Source: Leptospira weilii
GTDB taxonomy: Bacteria; Spirochaetota; Leptospiria; Leptospirales; Leptospiraceae
Assembly (NCBI RefSeq): GCF_006874765.1
Contig: NZ_CP040840.1
Location: 3,310,001-3,315,000 of the forward strand
Length of the DNA stretch: 5,000 bases
Direction of reading: 5' to 3'
Shown: one piece after another, positions 1-5,000 of the stretch
How the letters are laid out: the number at the start of each line of letters is the position of its first letter
How positions within the stretch are numbered: the first letter of the stretch is position 1
Position numbers and translations under genes: made by a program
The notes under the pieces: model-generated
The model's database searches: none
What the model saw: the letters and a program-made list of their open reading frames with translations, nothing else
What the model was told of the DNA's origin: nothing

Positions 1-269
1 TTTTCAAGTGCGCTACGACTAGCACTCAGGCATTGCGTATCCAAATCAAAGCCAACCCATTCGGCATCGAGATTAGGAAGTTTATCAAGAACACTTTCGA
101 AAAATATTCCGTTTCCAATCGCGGGGTCCAGTATACGTTTCAAACCTTCTTGGGAAGCGATACGTTCAGCCCCCAAAATCCAATCTACCAGGAAACCGGC
201 AACCCTTTCGGGTGTAAAAAACTGTCCTAGGAATTTATTTTTATTTTTTCGACTTACCTCTTGAGACAT
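1..269 (-). CDS. N6-adenine DNA methyltransferase, N-terminal fragment (runs off left edge)
   Basis: Only the first 89 codons are present; the frame is open to position 3 and continues outside the window. Residues 15-20 read GQFFTP, the motif X region at the start of gamma-type N6-adenine methylases. Residues 47-57 ([11 protein letters not shown]) are a good motif I (DPAxGxGxF), the S-adenosylmethionine-binding loop, and WVGFDLD at 71-77 fits the following strand with its acidic residue (motif II). This order is typical of N6_Mtase/Eco57I-like proteins, which methylate adenine in restriction-modification systems. The catalytic NPPY (motif IV) and target-recognition domain would lie outside the window, so type I HsdM, type IIG and orphan methylase cannot be separated. 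The start is the ATG at 267-269: the codon directly upstream is an in-frame stop and no alternative start precedes the FTP motif. No good ribosome-binding site is visible; a TATAAA-like string abuts the ATG. The family call is confident, the subtype is not. Confidence 0.85.
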   Translation of the reverse strand, partial: MSQEVSRKNKNKFLGQFFTPERVAGFLVDWILGAERIASQEGLKRILDPAIGNGIFFESVLDKLPNLDAEWVGFDLDTQCLSASRSALE

Positions 270-298
270 TTATACAGTACAATTCCAATCATTCATTA

Positions 299-336
<38 letters not shown>

Positions 337-347
337 TCCAACAGCCC

Positions 348-416
<69 letters not shown>

Positions 417-737
417 CTCATTGTTAGACCACTCTCAGTATACTATCAATTAGAGATTCAGAATCGCAGAGTATTTTTTAAGCGGACATTAAAACAAGAG
501 CCGTATACAGCTTTCTTAAGTAAAACGAGTTTAGAACAAACTCCAACTTAAAATCAAACTCATCGAATACCTATCGTAACCCATTATTACTGTTAGGACT
601 TTTAATTTATTAAAATCTAAAGAACAAAATCATTTCTTATAGAATTATTCTCTCGTTCGTTTATTCCAAAATTTTTACGCTTGTTTCGATTCGTATACAG
701 TTATTAGATAGAAGAATCTTTTTGTTGATCGGTTTTA

Positions 738-827
738 CTCATCCCTACATAATAGAATACCCTTAATTTGAGTACAAATCCCGTTTTTAGGCGCAGAATT
801 TTGGACACTCTATTATGTAGGGATCGG
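738..827 (+). repeat. MITE-like inverted-repeat element, copy 1
   Basis: The core at 741-824 is bounded by a perfect 16-bp terminal inverted repeat, ATCCCTACATAATAGA at 741-756 and its reverse complement at 809-824; pairing continues imperfectly to about 22 bp. The 84-bp core matches copy 2 (991-1074) with 6 differences (about 93% identity). The right-hand 40 bases (785-824) are identical and five of the six differences fall in the first 22 bases. Three bases outside each core end sits a TA dinucleotide (736-737 and 828-829), as expected for IS630/Tc1-mariner-type insertion, but in AT-rich DNA that is weak evidence. There is no transposase, so if mobile it is non-autonomous. An RNA copy could fold into a long hairpin. 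On the minus strand the element gives an open peptide containing LRLKTGFVLKLRVFYYVG, which I associate with many short Leptospira hypotheticals. Confidence 0.75.
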
Positions 828-987
828 TAGTATGTACTCATTTGTTAGAAAAATTTATTTGAGACTTGTCCGAAATAGAAAACAAATGCCGAATTCAAAG
901 ATCAAACCCAATATTTTTCGACTCTTTAACCGATTTGTCTCCATCGTTCCGGAAGAAACGACTCGACCAACTCCGGGGGCTCTTTTA

Positions 988-1077
988 CTGATCCCTATAA
1001 AATAGAGTTCCATTAATTTGAGTACAAATCCCGCTTTTAGGCGCAGAATTTTGGACACTCTATTATGTAGGGATGAG
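988..1077 (+). repeat. MITE-like inverted-repeat element, copy 2
   Basis: Second copy of the element at 738-827, same orientation, starting 250 bp further right. The core 991-1074 ends in TCTATTATGTAGGGAT, identical to copy 1. The left arm has decayed at two bases of the 16-bp repeat (ATCCCTATAAAATAGA), so the hairpin is less perfect. TA dinucleotides flank it at 986-987 and 1078-1079, and the right end extends the repeat outward (GAG, complementary to the CTC left of copy 1). Sequences further out differ from those around copy 1, so this is not a simple tandem duplication of a larger block. A 67-codon minus-strand frame (855-1058) starts inside this copy and is probably a by-product of the repeat rather than a gene. 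Confidence 0.75.
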
Positions 1078-1187
1078 TAGGAAAATTTTTTTGGATAAAA
1101 GCCTGTTATACTTTATAACCAGATAGCTAAAATTTATATGCCGAATCGAAAGTAGAATGTGAAGACCGCCCGGAAGCTTAAATAATA

Positions 1188-1628
<441 letters not shown>

Positions 1629-1642
1629 AGATTCTTTTCTTC

Positions 1643-2930
<1,288 letters not shown>

Positions 2931-2934
<4 letters not shown>

Positions 2935-3098
2935 ATTCCGCTATACTTTTTATGAATCCGATTTCGAATTACGTGCCCCGGAACACCTTATCAATCGCGC
3001 CTTTGAACCGATTTATTTCTCTCAAAAAGGAGAAAAGCTCCTGTGTTCAAATCCGCCTGGTTTACAATGACACAAACCTCAAATCTCTTTTCGTTTGA
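2931..3098 (+). CDS. possible small ORF (55 codons) overlapping the hydrolase stop
   Basis: An ATG at 2931 overlaps the hydrolase TGA by ATGA, the arrangement used for translational coupling, and the frame stays open for 55 codons to a TGA at 3096-3098. The predicted peptide begins MNSAILFMNPISNYVPRN and is basic, with no signal peptide or recognisable motif. A GGAG lies directly against the ATG, too close for a normal ribosome-binding site; a second in-frame ATG at 2952 is an alternative. Codon use is not clearly coding. It is listed because the overlap is suggestive, but it may equally be non-coding spacer. Confidence 0.25.
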
Positions 3099-3129
3099 CG
3101 GAAATCCTTTTCTCTCTCAGATTTGATGC

Positions 3130-5000
<1,871 letters not shown>

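Noticed and set aside
855..1058. 67-codon minus-strand frame as a gene
   Set aside because: It begins inside repeat copy 2, has no ribosome-binding site or domain, and its N-terminal half is simply the translated repeat.
741..1074. The two repeats as a CRISPR array
   Set aside because: Only two copies, 84 bp each with long terminal inverted repeats and a 166-bp gap; no array regularity and no cas genes.
3028..3042. AGGAG-AAAAG-CTCCT hairpin as a terminator of the hydrolase gene
   Set aside because: Only a 5-bp stem and no following T-run.

Overview
The window looks like chromosome from a pathogenic Leptospira. The genes are moderately AT-rich with a Leptospira-like codon texture. One encodes a spirochaete-type lipoprotein, one looks like a menaquinone (futalosine-pathway) enzyme, and the gaps hold short dispersed repeats whose conceptual translations I associate with many small 'hypothetical proteins' in Leptospira genomes. 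The assignment rests on recognition, not on a search. The relatively high GC of the genes would suit the borgpetersenii/santarosai/weilii side of the genus better than L. interrogans, but this is a weak inference.

Layout, left to right. (1) 1-269, minus: the first 89 codons of an N6-adenine DNA methyltransferase that runs off the left edge. (2) 270-1187: an AT-rich gene-free stretch of about 0.9 kb carrying two 84-90 bp copies (93% identical) of a short terminal-inverted-repeat element, 250 bp apart and in the same orientation. (3) 1188-1616, minus: a small conserved-looking protein of unknown function, divergent from (4) 1705-2934, plus: a membrane-anchored alpha/beta-hydrolase with a complete Ser-Asp-His triad. 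A TTGACA-type promoter lies just before its GTG start. (5) 2931-3098, plus: a possible 55-codon ORF overlapping the hydrolase stop by ATGA; weak. (6) 3130-3801, plus: a predicted lipoprotein resembling the LppM/DUF3153 type. (7) 3802-4431: a second gene-free stretch with a repeat-rich segment around 4190-4430. (8) 4432 to beyond 5000, minus: the C-terminal two thirds of an MqnA-like chorismate dehydratase, running off the right edge.

The genes do not form an obvious pathway. They look like independent housekeeping or envelope genes separated by repeat-filled spacers, with a restriction-modification gene at the left border of the most repeat-rich spacer. I see no convincing new multi-gene system. 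The most interesting signal is the pair of inverted-repeat elements and the second, different repeat family near 4.2-4.4 kb.
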